A DNA stretch of 64,000 nt, taken from contig CALVBU010000006.1 in assembly GCA_944325875.1 (NCBI GenBank), positions 1 to 64,000 of the forward strand. Direction: 5' to 3'. Every line of letters begins with the position of its first letter. The first letter of the stretch is position 1. The DNA comes from Candidatus Gastranaerophilales bacterium. GTDB taxonomy: Bacteria; Cyanobacteriota; Vampirovibrionia; Gastranaerophilales; Gastranaerophilaceae. Of this stretch, positions 17,127-27,229 are shown piece after piece. The translations under genes were made by a program, and so were the position numbers. The notes under the pieces are model-generated. The model was not told where the DNA came from. It did not search any database and saw only the letters and a program-made list of their open reading frames with translations.

Positions 17127-17523
17127 AGTAATGGCACTTGACATCGGGACAAAAAGAATAGGAATAGCACTAAGCGATTACTTACTTATGCTTGCAAACG
17201 GACACTCATTCATAATGAGGGAACCTGAAGACAATGCCATTAGAGAAATCGAAAAAATTGCAAAAGAAAATAACGTACAAAAAATTGTAGTAGGAGTTCC
17301 TCTGAATATGGATGGTTCAAGAGGATTTCAAGCTGAAAATTGTATTGAATTTTCAAAAAAAATAAATGGTTATGAAATCATTTACGAAGATGAAAGATTA
17401 ACCTCGGACGCAGCAGAAGAAAACTTAAGAAATAAAAAAATTGATTTCAGAAAAAATAAAGGACTTGTTGATATTGAAAGTGCTTGTATTATACTGGAAC
17501 AATACCTATCGAGAAATAATTAA
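17119..17523 (+). CDS. ruvX: Putative pre-16S rRNA nuclease / Holliday junction resolvase, YqgF family
   Basis: A 134-residue RNase H-fold protein. It begins MYKVMALDIGTKRIGIALSD with catalytic Asp8, followed by IVVGVPLNMDGS, the acidic strand YEDERLTS, and a C-terminal DIESACIILEQYL with the last acidic residue. YqgF/RuvX is implicated in 5' maturation of 16S rRNA and in junction resolution. The length is normal. The start codon lies inside the end of the preceding gene. Confidence 0.92.
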   Translation: MYKVMALDIGTKRIGIALSDYLLMLANGHSFIMREPEDNAIREIEKIAKENNVQKIVVGVPLNMDGSRGFQAENCIEFSKKINGYEIIYEDERLTSDAAEENLRNKKIDFRKNKGLVDIESACIILEQYLSRNN

Positions 17524-17538
17524 AGAAAGAGGATAAAA

Positions 17539-17814
17539 ATGGCAAAAGAAAACGATCAATTAATTGAAACAGTCGATGAGAACGGAAACGTTATTACATT
17601 CGAGCTTTTTGACATTGTAGAAGTTGATGAACAAGAATACGCCTTACTTCTTCCACAGGATTCAGAAGCAGGAGAAGATGATGAGATTGTTCTTATGAGA
17701 TTAACAAAAGATGGTGAAGAATACATATTTGAGACAATCGATGATGATGCTGAATTTGAAAAAGTTGCATCATATGTAGAAAGTCTTGAAGATGAAATAG
17801 ATGACGAGGAATAA
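17539..17814 (+). CDS. DUF1292 family protein
   Basis: A 91-residue, very acidic protein. The core ITFELFDIVEVDEQEYALLL and DEIVLMRLTKDGEEYIFETI match DUF1292 (YrzB-like), a family commonly encoded next to yqgF in Gram-positive genomes; the same order occurs here. The function is unknown. AAGAGGA precedes the ATG. Confidence 0.85.
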   Translation: MAKENDQLIETVDENGNVITFELFDIVEVDEQEYALLLPQDSEAGEDDEIVLMRLTKDGEEYIFETIDDDAEFEKVASYVESLEDEIDDEE

Positions 17815-17817
17815 GTT

Positions 17818-19176
17818 TTGTTTGAGAAATTTACTGAAAAAGCAATAAATGTAGTAGCAGAGGCACAAAAAATTGCTGAAGAAATGCAGTCTGAATATAT
17901 TTTATCGGAACATCTTCTTCTTGCACTTGCACACGAAGCTAAAGGTGTCTCTTTAAAGATTTTTAAAATGTATAACATCACATACGAAAATCTTTATGAT
18001 GAAATTTGCAAAAATATCGAAATAACTGAAAAAATACATACCAACGCAAAGGCAAATTTCAGTCACCACGTCAAAAACATATTAAAAAAGACACTGGATT
18101 TAGCCAATAAATCAGGCAATCCATCAATTTTGTATGAACATTTATTTCTTGCAGTAATTCTCGACAAGCACTCAAACAATGTTAAAACCCTTGAAAAAAT
18201 GGGGTTTGACGTATACACAGCAAGAACACTACTAGAAAAACTAGTACAAAAGAAAGTAAAAAAACTTTATCATCCGGAAATTGATGAACCTAAAGAAGTC
18301 AATAAGAACTCAAGTGACGCTGCTGACGCTCTTTTTGACAGTGCAGAATCAACTGCCGTATTTGAAAGAGCTGTTGCGAAATTATCAGCATCTAACTATG
18401 AAATTCTTGGTACAGAACAAATTATTTCATCTATTTTGGAAGATAAAGATTCAGATCTTGCTCAAATTCTTGCAAAAAGCGGAGTAACCGCAGAGAACTT
18501 TGAAGAAAAGCTAGAAAAAATCCAATCAAGACAAGCCGAATATGAAGGCAGACAAATAATATTTACACCAAATGCTTTCACAACAATGAATATGGCTCTA
18601 CAAACTGCAAAAGAATTAGGTTCATCAGTTGTCTTACCTGAGCATATTGTGCTTGGTGTTTTAAAAACTAAAAAAGGCTTGGCTTACGAAATATTTAAGG
18701 AATTAAAGATCTCAGATGATGATCTTGCTCATAGTATTATCAAACCGATAGAAAAACAAATGCCTGAAACCCTAACAATATTAAGGCTTGCCAAAGAAGA
18801 AGCCCGCAGACTGGGACGAAATGTTGTCGGAACAGAGATGTTTTTACTTGGTATTCTTGGTGAAGCAACCGGTATCGGAGCACAAGTTCTTACAGAACTT
18901 GAAATCAATATAAGAGATGCAAGAAAAGTTGTAGAAAGCCTTATCGGGTTTGGTAATGAATACTACGATAGAGAAATTGTGTTTACGCAAAGAGCAAAAC
19001 GTGTTTTGGAAGCAGCATGGGAACTTGCCAAAAATGAGCACAAATCAAGGATTGAATCCTCTCATATGCTATTAGCACTCACAACAGAACCTACAAGTCT
19101 TGCTATGAAAGCTTTAGAACAGCTCGGTGTTGATGCTGTTGAAATAAAAGAAGGCGTTAAAAAGTTTAGACAATGA
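17818..19176 (+). CDS. ATPase-less protein of six Clp-N repeats
   Basis: A 452-residue protein built only of Clp N-terminal repeats, the adaptor- and substrate-binding module of ClpA/ClpC/ClpB. Six repeats are visible at about 1-75, 82-150, 172-235, 245-305, 315-378 and 386-450 (e.g. FTEKAINVVAEAQKIAEEM and EYILSEHLLLALAHE; FTQRAKRVLEAAWELAKNE and RIESSHMLLALTTE). No Walker A or B follows, so it is not an unfoldase. The start is TTG 17818, seven bases after GAGGA (17806-17810). It may be a substrate/adaptor decoy or regulator of a Clp machine elsewhere; cyanobacteria also have short Clp-N-only proteins (ClpT, ClpS-like systems). Its end overlaps tilS by ATGA. Confidence 0.88.
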   Translation: MFEKFTEKAINVVAEAQKIAEEMQSEYILSEHLLLALAHEAKGVSLKIFKMYNITYENLYDEICKNIEITEKIHTNAKANFSHHVKNILKKTLDLANKSGNPSILYEHLFLAVILDKHSNNVKTLEKMGFDVYTARTLLEKLVQKKVKKLYHPEIDEPKEVNKNSSDAADALFDSAESTAVFERAVAKLSASNYEILGTEQIISSILEDKDSDLAQILAKSGVTAENFEEKLEKIQSRQAEYEGRQIIFTPNAFTTMNMALQTAKELGSSVVLPEHIVLGVLKTKKGLAYEIFKELKISDDDLAHSIIKPIEKQMPETLTILRLAKEEARRLGRNVVGTEMFLLGILGEATGIGAQVLTELEINIRDARKVVESLIGFGNEYYDREIVFTQRAKRVLEAAWELAKNEHKSRIESSHMLLALTTEPTSLAMKALEQLGVDAVEIKEGVKKFRQ

Positions 19177-20492
19177 ATATTGCAGAAACCGTAAAAAGTT
19201 TTTTAAAAAAGTATTCTCTTGAAAATCAAACATTAATTGTTGGCTTTTCAGGCGGATACGACTCTTTATGCCTGCTTGATATTATAAAGAATATTGGAAA
19301 TCCTGTTATAGCAGTTCACCTGAACCATAATTGGCGTGGAGAGGAAAGCTTAAGGGATGAAGACTTTTGTAGAGATTTTTGTGAAAAACGTGGAATAACA
19401 TTTTACACAGAAACTTTATCCTCTGATATTCCTCACACTGAAACAGCTGCTAGAGAAGCTCGTTATAAATTCTTCCTAAAATGTGCTGAAAAATATAATG
19501 CACATGCTGTTCTTACAGCACATAACCTCGATGATCTAACAGAAACTCTACTTTACAGAATTATAAAAGGTACAGGAGTAAATGGCCTGAACGGAATTTC
19601 AGAACATAGAGATATCTATTATAGGCCCCTACTTTCAGTTAGCAGAGAACAAATTGAGCTATATTGCAAAAAAAATGATTTAAACGCAATCTCAGATAGC
19701 TCAAATCTGGATACAAAATATAAAAGAAACTTCATAAGACACAAAATTCTGCCATTAATTAAGGAAATAAACGGAAATTATGCATCAGCACTAAAAAATC
19801 TTGCAACATCTGCAGAAGAAACTAATGAATTACTTGATGAATATATGTCAGATAAAATTTCTAAACTAGAAAATTCTACAAAAAAATTCCTAGAACTGAG
19901 TACTCCTGCCCAAAATTACTTAATTCATAAAATGTTCACTGAAAATAATCTTGATTATGACAGAAAAAAAATTGAAGCAGTAGTTGAATTTATTAAAGAA
20001 AATGCGAATTCAAAATCAGGTAAAAAGCTTTCAATCACAACAAATTTATGGATTTATACAAATTCTAAGAAATTTGAATTCATAAAATCCGAACAACACT
20101 CAAACAAAGAGATTCATATAGACAAAGAAGGGAAATACCGATTTGAAGATTATATTTTTGAGATAAAAAAATTTAGCGGTAACACATTTGATTTTCCAAA
20201 AGATAATGAATTAAAAGCCTTAGTTTCCTTAAATGAAATCAATTTAACACTAAGACACAGAAAAGATGGAGATACAATTTCGCCACTTGGAATAAATGGG
20301 ACTCAAAAACTCAAAAAATATCTAAACGAAAAAAAGATACCTCAACACGAAAAAGATTCCTTAATTCTACTTTGCCAAAACAGTGAAGTCTTATGGATCG
20401 GAGGTATCGGACTTAGCAATAAAATAAAAGTTATAAATGAACCTACACATATAATTAGATTAACAAAAAAGGATGGTTATTATGAAAACTGA
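19173..20492 (+). CDS. tilS: tRNA(Ile)-lysidine synthase
   Basis: Modifies C34 of the CAU-anticodon tRNA-Ile to lysidine using ATP and lysine, so that AUA is read as isoleucine. The 439-residue product has the N-type ATP pyrophosphatase P-loop SGGYDS (about 26-31), then HLNHNWRG, the TAAREARYKFF segment and LTAHNLDDLTETLLYR. A C-terminal TilS domain (about 345-430; LRHRKDGDTISPLG) is complete. It overlaps the Clp-N gene by four bases and hpt by eleven. Confidence 0.95.
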   Translation: MNIAETVKSFLKKYSLENQTLIVGFSGGYDSLCLLDIIKNIGNPVIAVHLNHNWRGEESLRDEDFCRDFCEKRGITFYTETLSSDIPHTETAAREARYKFFLKCAEKYNAHAVLTAHNLDDLTETLLYRIIKGTGVNGLNGISEHRDIYYRPLLSVSREQIELYCKKNDLNAISDSSNLDTKYKRNFIRHKILPLIKEINGNYASALKNLATSAEETNELLDEYMSDKISKLENSTKKFLELSTPAQNYLIHKMFTENNLDYDRKKIEAVVEFIKENANSKSGKKLSITTNLWIYTNSKKFEFIKSEQHSNKEIHIDKEGKYRFEDYIFEIKKFSGNTFDFPKDNELKALVSLNEINLTLRHRKDGDTISPLGINGTQKLKKYLNEKKIPQHEKDSLILLCQNSEVLWIGGIGLSNKIKVINEPTHIIRLTKKDGYYEN

Positions 20493-21006
20493 AGATTTAA
20501 AGGTATTATTCAGCGAAGAACAATTACAAAAAAGAATAAAAGAATTAGCAGATGAAATGAACAGCTTCTATAATGGCGAAGAAGTTATTGCAATATGCGT
20601 TTTAAAAGGTGCTGTAATGTTTGCGACAGATCTTGTTAAACATTTGAATATGCCTTTAAAAATGGAATTTATAAGACTATCAAGCTACGGAACCGGCTTT
20701 AATACTTCAGGAAAAGTTAATGCTGTTGATATATCATTACCTGATTTGAACGGTAAAAACGTTTTAATAATAGAAGACATCGTTGATACTGGACTTACTG
20801 CAAAATTTTTAATAGACTTCATGCATACTAATTTTCATACTAAATCTACAAAATTCTGTTCGCTTCTCGATAAGAAAATTTCAAGAAGAACTGAAATCGA
20901 ACCTGACTATTACGGCTTTGAGATTGATGATAAATTTGTAGTCGGATACGGACTTGACTATGAAGGATATATGAGAAATTTAAGATTTATTGGATATAAG
21001 GAATAA
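20482..21006 (+). CDS. hpt: Hypoxanthine phosphoribosyltransferase
   Basis: Salvages hypoxanthine (and guanine) with PRPP to form IMP or GMP. It is 174 residues long. The PRPP-binding loop is VLIIEDIVDTGLT; other family segments are ICVLKGAVMFATDLVKHL and the flexible-loop region RLSSYGTG. The tilS-hpt pair is a common bacterial order. ATG 20482 is chosen because AAAGGA is eight bases upstream; the ATG at 20473 is too close to it. Confidence 0.93.
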   Translation: MKTEDLKVLFSEEQLQKRIKELADEMNSFYNGEEVIAICVLKGAVMFATDLVKHLNMPLKMEFIRLSSYGTGFNTSGKVNAVDISLPDLNGKNVLIIEDIVDTGLTAKFLIDFMHTNFHTKSTKFCSLLDKKISRRTEIEPDYYGFEIDDKFVVGYGLDYEGYMRNLRFIGYKE

Positions 21007-21008
21007 AA

Positions 21009-22106
21009 TTGAGCAATTATTATCAAAATGCAATAGAAAAACTTAAAAAATTTTATACAAATAAACTCACCCAAACAAATGCATATGAAGAAATTTTTAA
21101 AATTCTTTCAGAGATTATCCCATTAGATAACGGAGAAATTTGCTTTCTAAATGGTGAGGAAGCTATCCCTATCTATGTATACAATAAAAGTAATATCTCA
21201 GCATTTAAAATTAAAGAGCCTCTATCTGCAAATTCCGTTAACTTTGGAATTATACAAATCAGCCGAATTAACACATTTAATGAAGATGAAATTATAGTAT
21301 TCAGAACTTGCGCATCAATAATTGCAAATCTAATAAAAGAAATGGAAATGGACTCCATTCTAAAAACACAGTTAAAAATGCTTGAACAAGGTATTAAAAA
21401 CAAAAATGATCAATATTTAAAAATAGAAAAAGCAGAAAAAGCAAAAAATCAATTTATTTCAAATGTATCGCACGAATTACGTTCCCCGCTAAATTCAATA
21501 ATAGGATTTACAGACCTGCTTCATAGCCAATTCGTAGGTAAGCTTAATTCAAAACAACTTGAATATGTTGATGATATCAGAATTGCCAGTTTACATTTAC
21601 TAAATATGGTAAATGAAATCCTCGACATGTCAAAAATTGAATCAGGAACCATAAAATTAAATATTTCAAAGTTCAATTTATTTTCAAATATTAAGGAAGT
21701 TCTCAACATTTTAGAACCTCTTTATTCTAAAAAAAATATAGATATTATTATAGAAATAAATCAGGAAAACGAAATAACTGCCGATTATCAAAAAATTCAG
21801 CAAATACTGATAAATCTGTTAAGCAACGCTATTAAATTTACTCCTGAGAACGGAAAAATAAAAATAAGAGCTCAGAAGACCGCAAAATATTCTATTATTA
21901 GCATAATAGATAATGGAATTGGGATAGATAAAAAATACCAAAATAAAATATTCAACAAATTTACACAAATTGCAGAAAGCTCTAATTCTACAGGACTCGG
22001 ACTTACGATTGTAAAGGAACTGGTTGAAATGCACAACGGAAAAATTTCCGTAAAAAGCGAACTGAAGAAAGGTTCTGAATTTATTGTAAAACTCCCCAAT
22101 ATTTAA
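21009..22106 (+). CDS. Sensor histidine kinase
   Basis: A 365-residue cytoplasmic-looking kinase. Residues 1-115 resemble a small GAF-type sensor. A coiled coil leads to the HisKA dimerisation domain with the H-box SHELRSPLNSIIGFTDLL (His155). The ATPase domain has the N-box NLLSNAIKFTP, G1 box DNGIGI and G2 box STGLGLTIVKELVE. No transmembrane segment is seen, and no response regulator is adjacent, so the partner lies elsewhere. The start is TTG 21009, after AAGGA. It is the last gene of the operon starting at 15268. Confidence 0.88.
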   Translation: MSNYYQNAIEKLKKFYTNKLTQTNAYEEIFKILSEIIPLDNGEICFLNGEEAIPIYVYNKSNISAFKIKEPLSANSVNFGIIQISRINTFNEDEIIVFRTCASIIANLIKEMEMDSILKTQLKMLEQGIKNKNDQYLKIEKAEKAKNQFISNVSHELRSPLNSIIGFTDLLHSQFVGKLNSKQLEYVDDIRIASLHLLNMVNEILDMSKIESGTIKLNISKFNLFSNIKEVLNILEPLYSKKNIDIIIEINQENEITADYQKIQQILINLLSNAIKFTPENGKIKIRAQKTAKYSIISIIDNGIGIDKKYQNKIFNKFTQIAESSNSTGLGLTIVKELVEMHNGKISVKSELKKGSEFIVKLPNI

Positions 22107-22110
22107 AATA

Positions 22111-22139
22111 TTGTATTTTTCTAAAAATAATGTTAAAAT
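22111..22139 (+). promoter_or_regulatory. Sigma70-like promoter
   Basis: TTGTAT (22111-22116), a 17-base spacer and TAAAAT (22134-22139) lie just after the histidine kinase stop and give the membrane protein gene at 22173 its own transcript. Confidence 0.55.
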
Positions 22140-22172
22140 AGATATATCATATTATTCGAGGAGGATTAGACA

Positions 22173-22892
22173 TTGGCATCGCTAAAAGAAGCATACGATA
22201 GTACTATTGGAGAAAGTTTTACTGGCCTAAAGCTATTGATTTGGGCTATACCTTTATATTTTTGCAGAGAATTATATCTTGAGAATAATTTTGTATTCTT
22301 AACATTTTTCGGTGGTATATTCGGACTTTTATTAATAGGTTTCCTAACAGAATCAGCTTTTAACACTGTTGATAAAAAGCCGGAACTAATCCCTGGCCTA
22401 AATTTACTTTCAATGGCTTGGACAGGCTTCAAAACGATTTTAGCAATGGGCATTTCAGTTACGATTGCATACTTTTTAGGTCAATATCTTGTAGGACTTA
22501 TAAAAATCTCGGATCCTACTTTGAAAATGACTGCCGATATATTTGTATGGCTATTGATATCTGCATTACCTGTATCAACATATATCGTATTCATAAGAAG
22601 ACTAAATGTCTTTGAAGCTTTTAACCTTAAGAAAATCTTTATTGCTTATGGTGATGCATTTATGACATTTTCATATCTCATCGTTAAGTTATACATCTTT
22701 GCCTTTCTAATAATTGGCTTTATTACTTATATGTTTTGGCTTTTTGTTGGATTAGATAATGCTTTAATCAACTTTATATGGTGTATTGCTGTAATGTATA
22801 ACCTGACAATTGCAGCAAATTATCTTGCACAATTAAGCGAAGAAGTATTTGCATTCAGAGAAAACGAACAAGGAAAGAAAAGTACTCACTAA
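22173..22892 (+). CDS. Integral membrane protein of unknown function
   Basis: A 239-residue protein with about five or six membrane helices (LLIWAIPLYFC, FLTFFGGIFGLLLIGFLTE, ILAMGISVTIAYFLGQYLVG, FVWLLISALPVSTYIVFI, FAFLIIGFITYMFWLFVGL, FIWCIAVMYNLTIAANYLA). The general layout is like DUF4013-type membrane proteins, but I cannot assign it. The start is TTG 22173 after a strong GAGGAGGA site. It is convergent with uvrB. Confidence 0.78.
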   Translation: MASLKEAYDSTIGESFTGLKLLIWAIPLYFCRELYLENNFVFLTFFGGIFGLLLIGFLTESAFNTVDKKPELIPGLNLLSMAWTGFKTILAMGISVTIAYFLGQYLVGLIKISDPTLKMTADIFVWLLISALPVSTYIVFIRRLNVFEAFNLKKIFIAYGDAFMTFSYLIVKLYIFAFLIIGFITYMFWLFVGLDNALINFIWCIAVMYNLTIAANYLAQLSEEVFAFRENEQGKKSTH

Positions 22893-22905
22893 TATTAAAT
22901 AAAAG

Positions 22906-24897
22906 CTATTTTGTATTAACCATCTCCCTAAGCTTTTTCAACTTATCGCGAATTTCTGCTGCACGTTCAAAGTCAAGGATTTTAGCAGCTTTATGCATAT
23001 CTTTTTCCAACTTATCAATAAGTTTAGGTAAATCTTTTTGTTCAATACCTAAATCAACCATTTCTTCTGCAACAATATCTTCAAGATCACGATAACTTGC
23101 GACAAGGGAAAGAAGATTATTTTCAATAGGCTTCTTAATTGTCTGCGGAACGATACCATGCTTTTTATTATAAGCGATCTGAATTTCTCGACGTCTATTA
23201 GTTTCATCAAGAGCAGCCTGCATTGAATCAGTAATTTTATCAGCATACATAATAACTTCACCGCAAGCATTACGAGCCGCACGACCTATAGTTTGAATTA
23301 AACTTGTCTCAGATCTCAAAAACCCTTCTTTATCTGCATCCATGATTGCTACAAGAGAAACCTCAGGGATATCAAGGCCTTCTCTTAATAAGTTAACACC
23401 TATCAATACATCAAATTCTCCCAAACGTAAATCTCGCAATATTTCAACACGTTCAAGGGATTGAATTTCACTGTGCAAATAACGAACTCTAATACCTTCT
23501 TGGATAAAGAAGTCCGTTAAATCTTCAGCCATTCTTTTGGTTAAAGTTGTAATAAGTACACGTTCATTTTTATCTGTACGTTTTTGAATTTCAATTTTAA
23601 GATCATTAATTTGAGTATCTATTGGGCGTACATGAATTTTAGGATCAACAAGACCTGTCGGACGAATAATTTGTTCAACAAGTTGAGTAGAGGTTTTTCT
23701 TTCAAATTCCGCTGGCGTTGCGGATATATAAATTTTCTGCCCAACTCTTTCAAAAAATTCCTCACTTGTAAGAGGTCTATTATCTTTTGCGCAAGGCAAT
23801 CTAAAACCATACTTTATTAATGTATCTTTTCTTGCAGCATCACCATGACTCATACCCTTAAGTTGCGGTAAAGTAACATGAGATTCATCAACAACTGTCA
23901 AAAAGTCACCTTGAAAATAATCTAACAATGTAGCAGGAGGAGAGCCTGGAGGTCTTCGTTCAATAATCCTTGAATAGTTTTCAATACCGGAACAATACCC
24001 CATTTCTTTTATCATTTCCATATCATATTTTACTCTTTGCTCTAGGCGTTGAGCCTCGATTAACTTATTTTCATTATTTAGTTCAACGAGTCTATGCTGA
24101 AGTTCTTCTCTGATAAGCTTAAGGGTCTCATCTACATTATCATCATCAGAAAGATAATGAACTGCAGGATATATAACTACTTTATCTGGAACTTCTAAAA
24201 TTTCACCTGAAACATTATCAATTCTTACAATTTTTTCAATTTCGTCACCAAAGAAATAAATTCTTGTCACAATTTTCTCATAAGCCGGCATAATTTCAAC
24301 GATATCGCCTCTTACTCTGAATGTAGATCTTTCTAAAACTAAATCATTGCGATTATATTGGATTTTAACAAGATGTTTTAAAAGTGCATCTCTATCAATT
24401 ACATCACCTACATTCAATTCAACAGAGCCTTTAAAATAATTTTCAGGAAGTCCTAAACCATAAATACAACTAACAGAAGCAATAATTATAACATCATTAC
24501 GTTCATAAAGACTTCTTGTTGAATTATGTCTTAATCTATCGATTTCTTCATTTATAGATGCAGATTTTTCAATATATGTATCAGTTCTAGGAATATAAGC
24601 TTCAGGCTGATAATAATCGTAATAGCTTATAAAATATTCAACAGCATTTTCTGGAAAAAGTTCTTTAAATTCATTATATAACTGTGCCGCAAGAGTTTTG
24701 TTATGAGCAATAATTAATGTTGGCTTTTGAACCTTTTCAATAACATTAGCTATTGTAAAAGTCTTACCGGAACCAGTAATTCCAAGCAGAGTTTGAGCAT
24801 CATCCCCTCTTAAAATACCATCAGTAAGCTCTTTTATCGCCTTTGGCTGATCTCCTGCAGGTGAATATTTTGAATGAATTTTAAATTTCCGTTCCAT
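22906..24897 (-). CDS. uvrB: Excinuclease ABC subunit UvrB
   Basis: Damage-verifying helicase-like subunit of nucleotide excision repair; loads on DNA with UvrA and recruits UvrC. The 663-residue length is standard. Walker A is GITGSGKT (39-46); the damage-probing beta hairpin is [20 protein letters not shown]; the helicase motifs DESHVTLPQ and QTIGRAARN are present. The C-terminal UVR domain ([20 protein letters not shown]) binds UvrC. Little 5' leader and no clear Shine-Dalgarno sequence are seen. Confidence 0.97.
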   Translation of the reverse strand: MERKFKIHSKYSPAGDQPKAIKELTDGILRGDDAQTLLGITGSGKTFTIANVIEKVQKPTLIIAHNKTLAAQLYNEFKELFPENAVEYFISYYDYYQPEAYIPRTDTYIEKSASINEEIDRLRHNSTRSLYERNDVIIIASVSCIYGLGLPENYFKGSVELNVGDVIDRDALLKHLVKIQYNRNDLVLERSTFRVRGDIVEIMPAYEKIVTRIYFFGDEIEKIVRIDNVSGEILEVPDKVVIYPAVHYLSDDDNVDETLKLIREELQHRLVELNNENKLIEAQRLEQRVKYDMEMIKEMGYCSGIENYSRIIERRPPGSPPATLLDYFQGDFLTVVDESHVTLPQLKGMSHGDAARKDTLIKYGFRLPCAKDNRPLTSEEFFERVGQKIYISATPAEFERKTSTQLVEQIIRPTGLVDPKIHVRPIDTQINDLKIEIQKRTDKNERVLITTLTKRMAEDLTDFFIQEGIRVRYLHSEIQSLERVEILRDLRLGEFDVLIGVNLLREGLDIPEVSLVAIMDADKEGFLRSETSLIQTIGRAARNACGEVIMYADKITDSMQAALDETNRRREIQIAYNKKHGIVPQTIKKPIENNLLSLVASYRDLEDIVAEEMVDLGIEQKDLPKLIDKLEKDMHKAAKILDFERAAEIRDKLKKLREMVNTK

Positions 24898-24980
24898 ATA
24901 ATTGAATTCTATACCAAACTAACAGAATAGCAAATTTTTTGATTTACGGATATTATTATAAAAGAATAGGAAGTACAAAA

Positions 24981-25979
24981 TTGCTCTATCCGATAAATTT
25001 CACATCACAAGCGCCTACTTCAAAACAAGAGAATAAATCTGATAAGCAGGCTCAAAAAAAATATAATGACCCTCTAAATAAGAATTGGATGGTAGCTTTA
25101 TCGTTTTCAAATGAACTGGGAGCTGCGGTATATGAAATTGCACCTAAAATAAGCCAAATACTTTGGATACCGCCTTTAATGTATCTTGGCGCAGATATTT
25201 ATGATAAATACAAAAACGACAAAAATAACCACTATAAACCGAGTGGCACAAGAGCATTTGAACAAGCTATTTATCAAGGGTTAAGCGGTTTCGTACTCCC
25301 TACGTTTTCTATTCTCGCCGGCCAACAAATAACCTCTCCCGTCGCAAAATTACTGAATAAAGGGCTTAGTGTAAACGCAAAGAAATCGACATTGTTACAT
25401 ATGAATAATGCAATTGAGCAATGTGTTGGTGATATATTTACAGACAAAGAAAAATTCAGAAGATTCTTCTTAGACTCACTTGAAAACAAAATAAGAGCTT
25501 GCAAAAACGAAAAAAAATCTGATTCTGCATTAAAAAGATTTATTAAAAATTGCAGCGGACATTATGCTTTAGCTAATTGTAAAAAAGCAAAAATAATGGA
25601 ATATGCAAAAAGCAATGTCGAACAACTTATAAAAATAAAAGAATCATTGCAAGCAAATAAAAAACCACCTGAAATCTCAAATGCAAATTTCCAAAAATAT
25701 ATAAGAGAATATCCGATCTTAAAAGAAACTTATGGGGAAGTCTTTGCAAATAACGCATTAAGATATTCTCTCAAAACTTACGAAAACCAATTACTGTTTG
25801 GAAATAAACTCTTAAAAACCATAGGTGGTATTGTAGCCTTGATTATAACAATAAAACCGATTGACACATTTGTAAAAAAAGTACTTATGCAAAAATACAT
25901 TGATCCAAGCATAGACCGCTTTAGCAGAGCACTTGTAGAATCCAGCAACCTGAAAAAACACATAAAAAATAAAGCATAA
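24981..25979 (+). CDS. Lineage-specific hypothetical protein, 332 residues
   Basis: I do not recognise this protein. With a TTG start at 24981 (AGGAAG seven bases upstream) it begins MLYPINFTSQAPTSKQ, a short leader ending in an INFTS motif like other unknown proteins here. Hydrophobic segments occur at about 58-72 (ISQILWIPPLMYLGADIY), 95-110 (GLSGFVLPTFSILAG) and 285-300 (TIGGIVALIITIKPI); the remainder is basic and helical. A longer reading from TTG 24939 has no ribosome site. It is convergent with the CpaF-like gene, with only one base between the stops. Confidence 0.7.
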   Translation: MLYPINFTSQAPTSKQENKSDKQAQKKYNDPLNKNWMVALSFSNELGAAVYEIAPKISQILWIPPLMYLGADIYDKYKNDKNNHYKPSGTRAFEQAIYQGLSGFVLPTFSILAGQQITSPVAKLLNKGLSVNAKKSTLLHMNNAIEQCVGDIFTDKEKFRRFFLDSLENKIRACKNEKKSDSALKRFIKNCSGHYALANCKKAKIMEYAKSNVEQLIKIKESLQANKKPPEISNANFQKYIREYPILKETYGEVFANNALRYSLKTYENQLLFGNKLLKTIGGIVALIITIKPIDTFVKKVLMQKYIDPSIDRFSRALVESSNLKKHIKNKA

Positions 25980-25980
25980 A

Positions 25981-27228
25981 TTAATTATGAAATCTGGATT
26001 TAAAAGACCCATCTAACTCAACAGTAGGAAGATTTTCATCTGGTAATTCTGTTGAAGCATCTTTATTTTGAATATCTAGATCTGAGAAATCATAAGAATA
26101 ACGCCCATCCTCGTATGTTAAAATTTCTTTGAGAACAAGCGATCCAGCCTTATTCAAAGAGAATTCAGAAACAGAACGAATAACTAAATCCTGATCCAAT
26201 TGTACGATATAGTCAAAAGATTTTGCAACATAAGCTTTTGCCTGCTTTTCTGTAATTTTACGATGACACATCTCATCAGCAGAAATCTTTGTAACTGCAT
26301 CAAAAACAGATTCAGCCCTAATTGTTGAGACACTTCCGCCATCAAAATTCTCAAATGCATATCCTTTATTCAAATCAAACAGAATGTAATCAGGCTTTGA
26401 AAAACTTACAGCATTTATCAAATTTTCAAATTCAGGCTCAGAAAGCGTTTCACAAATATATGATGGCACATCTAGAACTTTTGCATTTTGAAATAATACT
26501 GCATTACTAACAAACTCCAGAATTGAATTAATATAAGACGTTTTTCCCGAATCGAAAGCACCAGAAAGTAATATATTTTTTTTAGCATTTAATAAATATT
26601 CAAAAAATGCGTAAATATTCTCATCGATTTTGTTATTTTCTAGCAAATAAGCAAAATCAGTCTTTTCTCTGGATTTTTTCTTAATAAGAAGATAATACTG
26701 CCCGACTGGAGGTCTTACCATTGTTATTAATAAATTTCTATAAGAGAACTTTAACACCGGACGATCCGAAGCCACACCTGCGGCTATAAGAAGTCGGGAA
26801 CATAGCTTTTCTATATCAACGAATAATGGTTTTGTTTTTAATAAATTTTCAGTATCATCAAGATAATATATCTCTTCACCTTTTATATAAAGATAACGAA
26901 CCTCATCATTTGAAAGTAGTGAGTCAATTGCCCCCAAGCCATACAACTTTGCTAAAAGCATCTTTGAACAATTTTCTTTTTCTTCAAAAGAAAGACTTAT
27001 CTTATTATCAGAAGCATAAGCATCAATAAACGAACCTATAATCGCTAATTTTTCATCATCAGTGTATTCAAACCAGACCGGCACAGAAAATATCTTATCT
27101 GACAATTTTAAAAACAAATCATTCTCCATGCCAGTATCATTATTCTCATGACTGATAACACTTTCCGGCACATCTTCTTTTATAACTATGGGTTCTGGGA
27201 TATCTCTAAATCTGGCTTTAAAACTCAT
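25981..27228 (-). CDS. CpaF/TadA-like secretion ATPase, divergent
   Basis: A 415-residue protein of the type II/IV secretion ATPase family (CpaF/TadA branch). An N-terminal domain (about 45-150) precedes the RecA-like core with Walker A GAFDSGKTS. The Walker B region, usually VVGEVRG, reads ILFDLNKG, and the His-box TIHAN reads TIRAE, so two catalytic elements are altered; the surrounding order is conserved (STIRAESVFDAVTKI). ATPase activity is doubtful. GAGGGG, formed by the end of the CpaE-like gene, lies five bases before the ATG, so the pair are translationally coupled. No other tad/cpa genes are visible in the window. Confidence 0.8.
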   Translation of the reverse strand: MSFKARFRDIPEPIVIKEDVPESVISHENNDTGMENDLFLKLSDKIFSVPVWFEYTDDEKLAIIGSFIDAYASDNKISLSFEEKENCSKMLLAKLYGLGAIDSLLSNDEVRYLYIKGEEIYYLDDTENLLKTKPLFVDIEKLCSRLLIAAGVASDRPVLKFSYRNLLITMVRPPVGQYYLLIKKKSREKTDFAYLLENNKIDENIYAFFEYLLNAKKNILLSGAFDSGKTSYINSILEFVSNAVLFQNAKVLDVPSYICETLSEPEFENLINAVSFSKPDYILFDLNKGYAFENFDGGSVSTIRAESVFDAVTKISADEMCHRKITEKQAKAYVAKSFDYIVQLDQDLVIRSVSEFSLNKAGSLVLKEILTYEDGRYSYDFSDLDIQNKDASTELPDENLPTVELDGSFKSRFHN

Positions 27229-27229
27229 C

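Noticed and set aside
26882-26895. Another ACTTTATATA-type site (TCTTTATATAAAAGG, minus strand)
   Set aside because: It lies inside the CpaF-like coding region, with no gene start near it; likely chance in AT-rich DNA.
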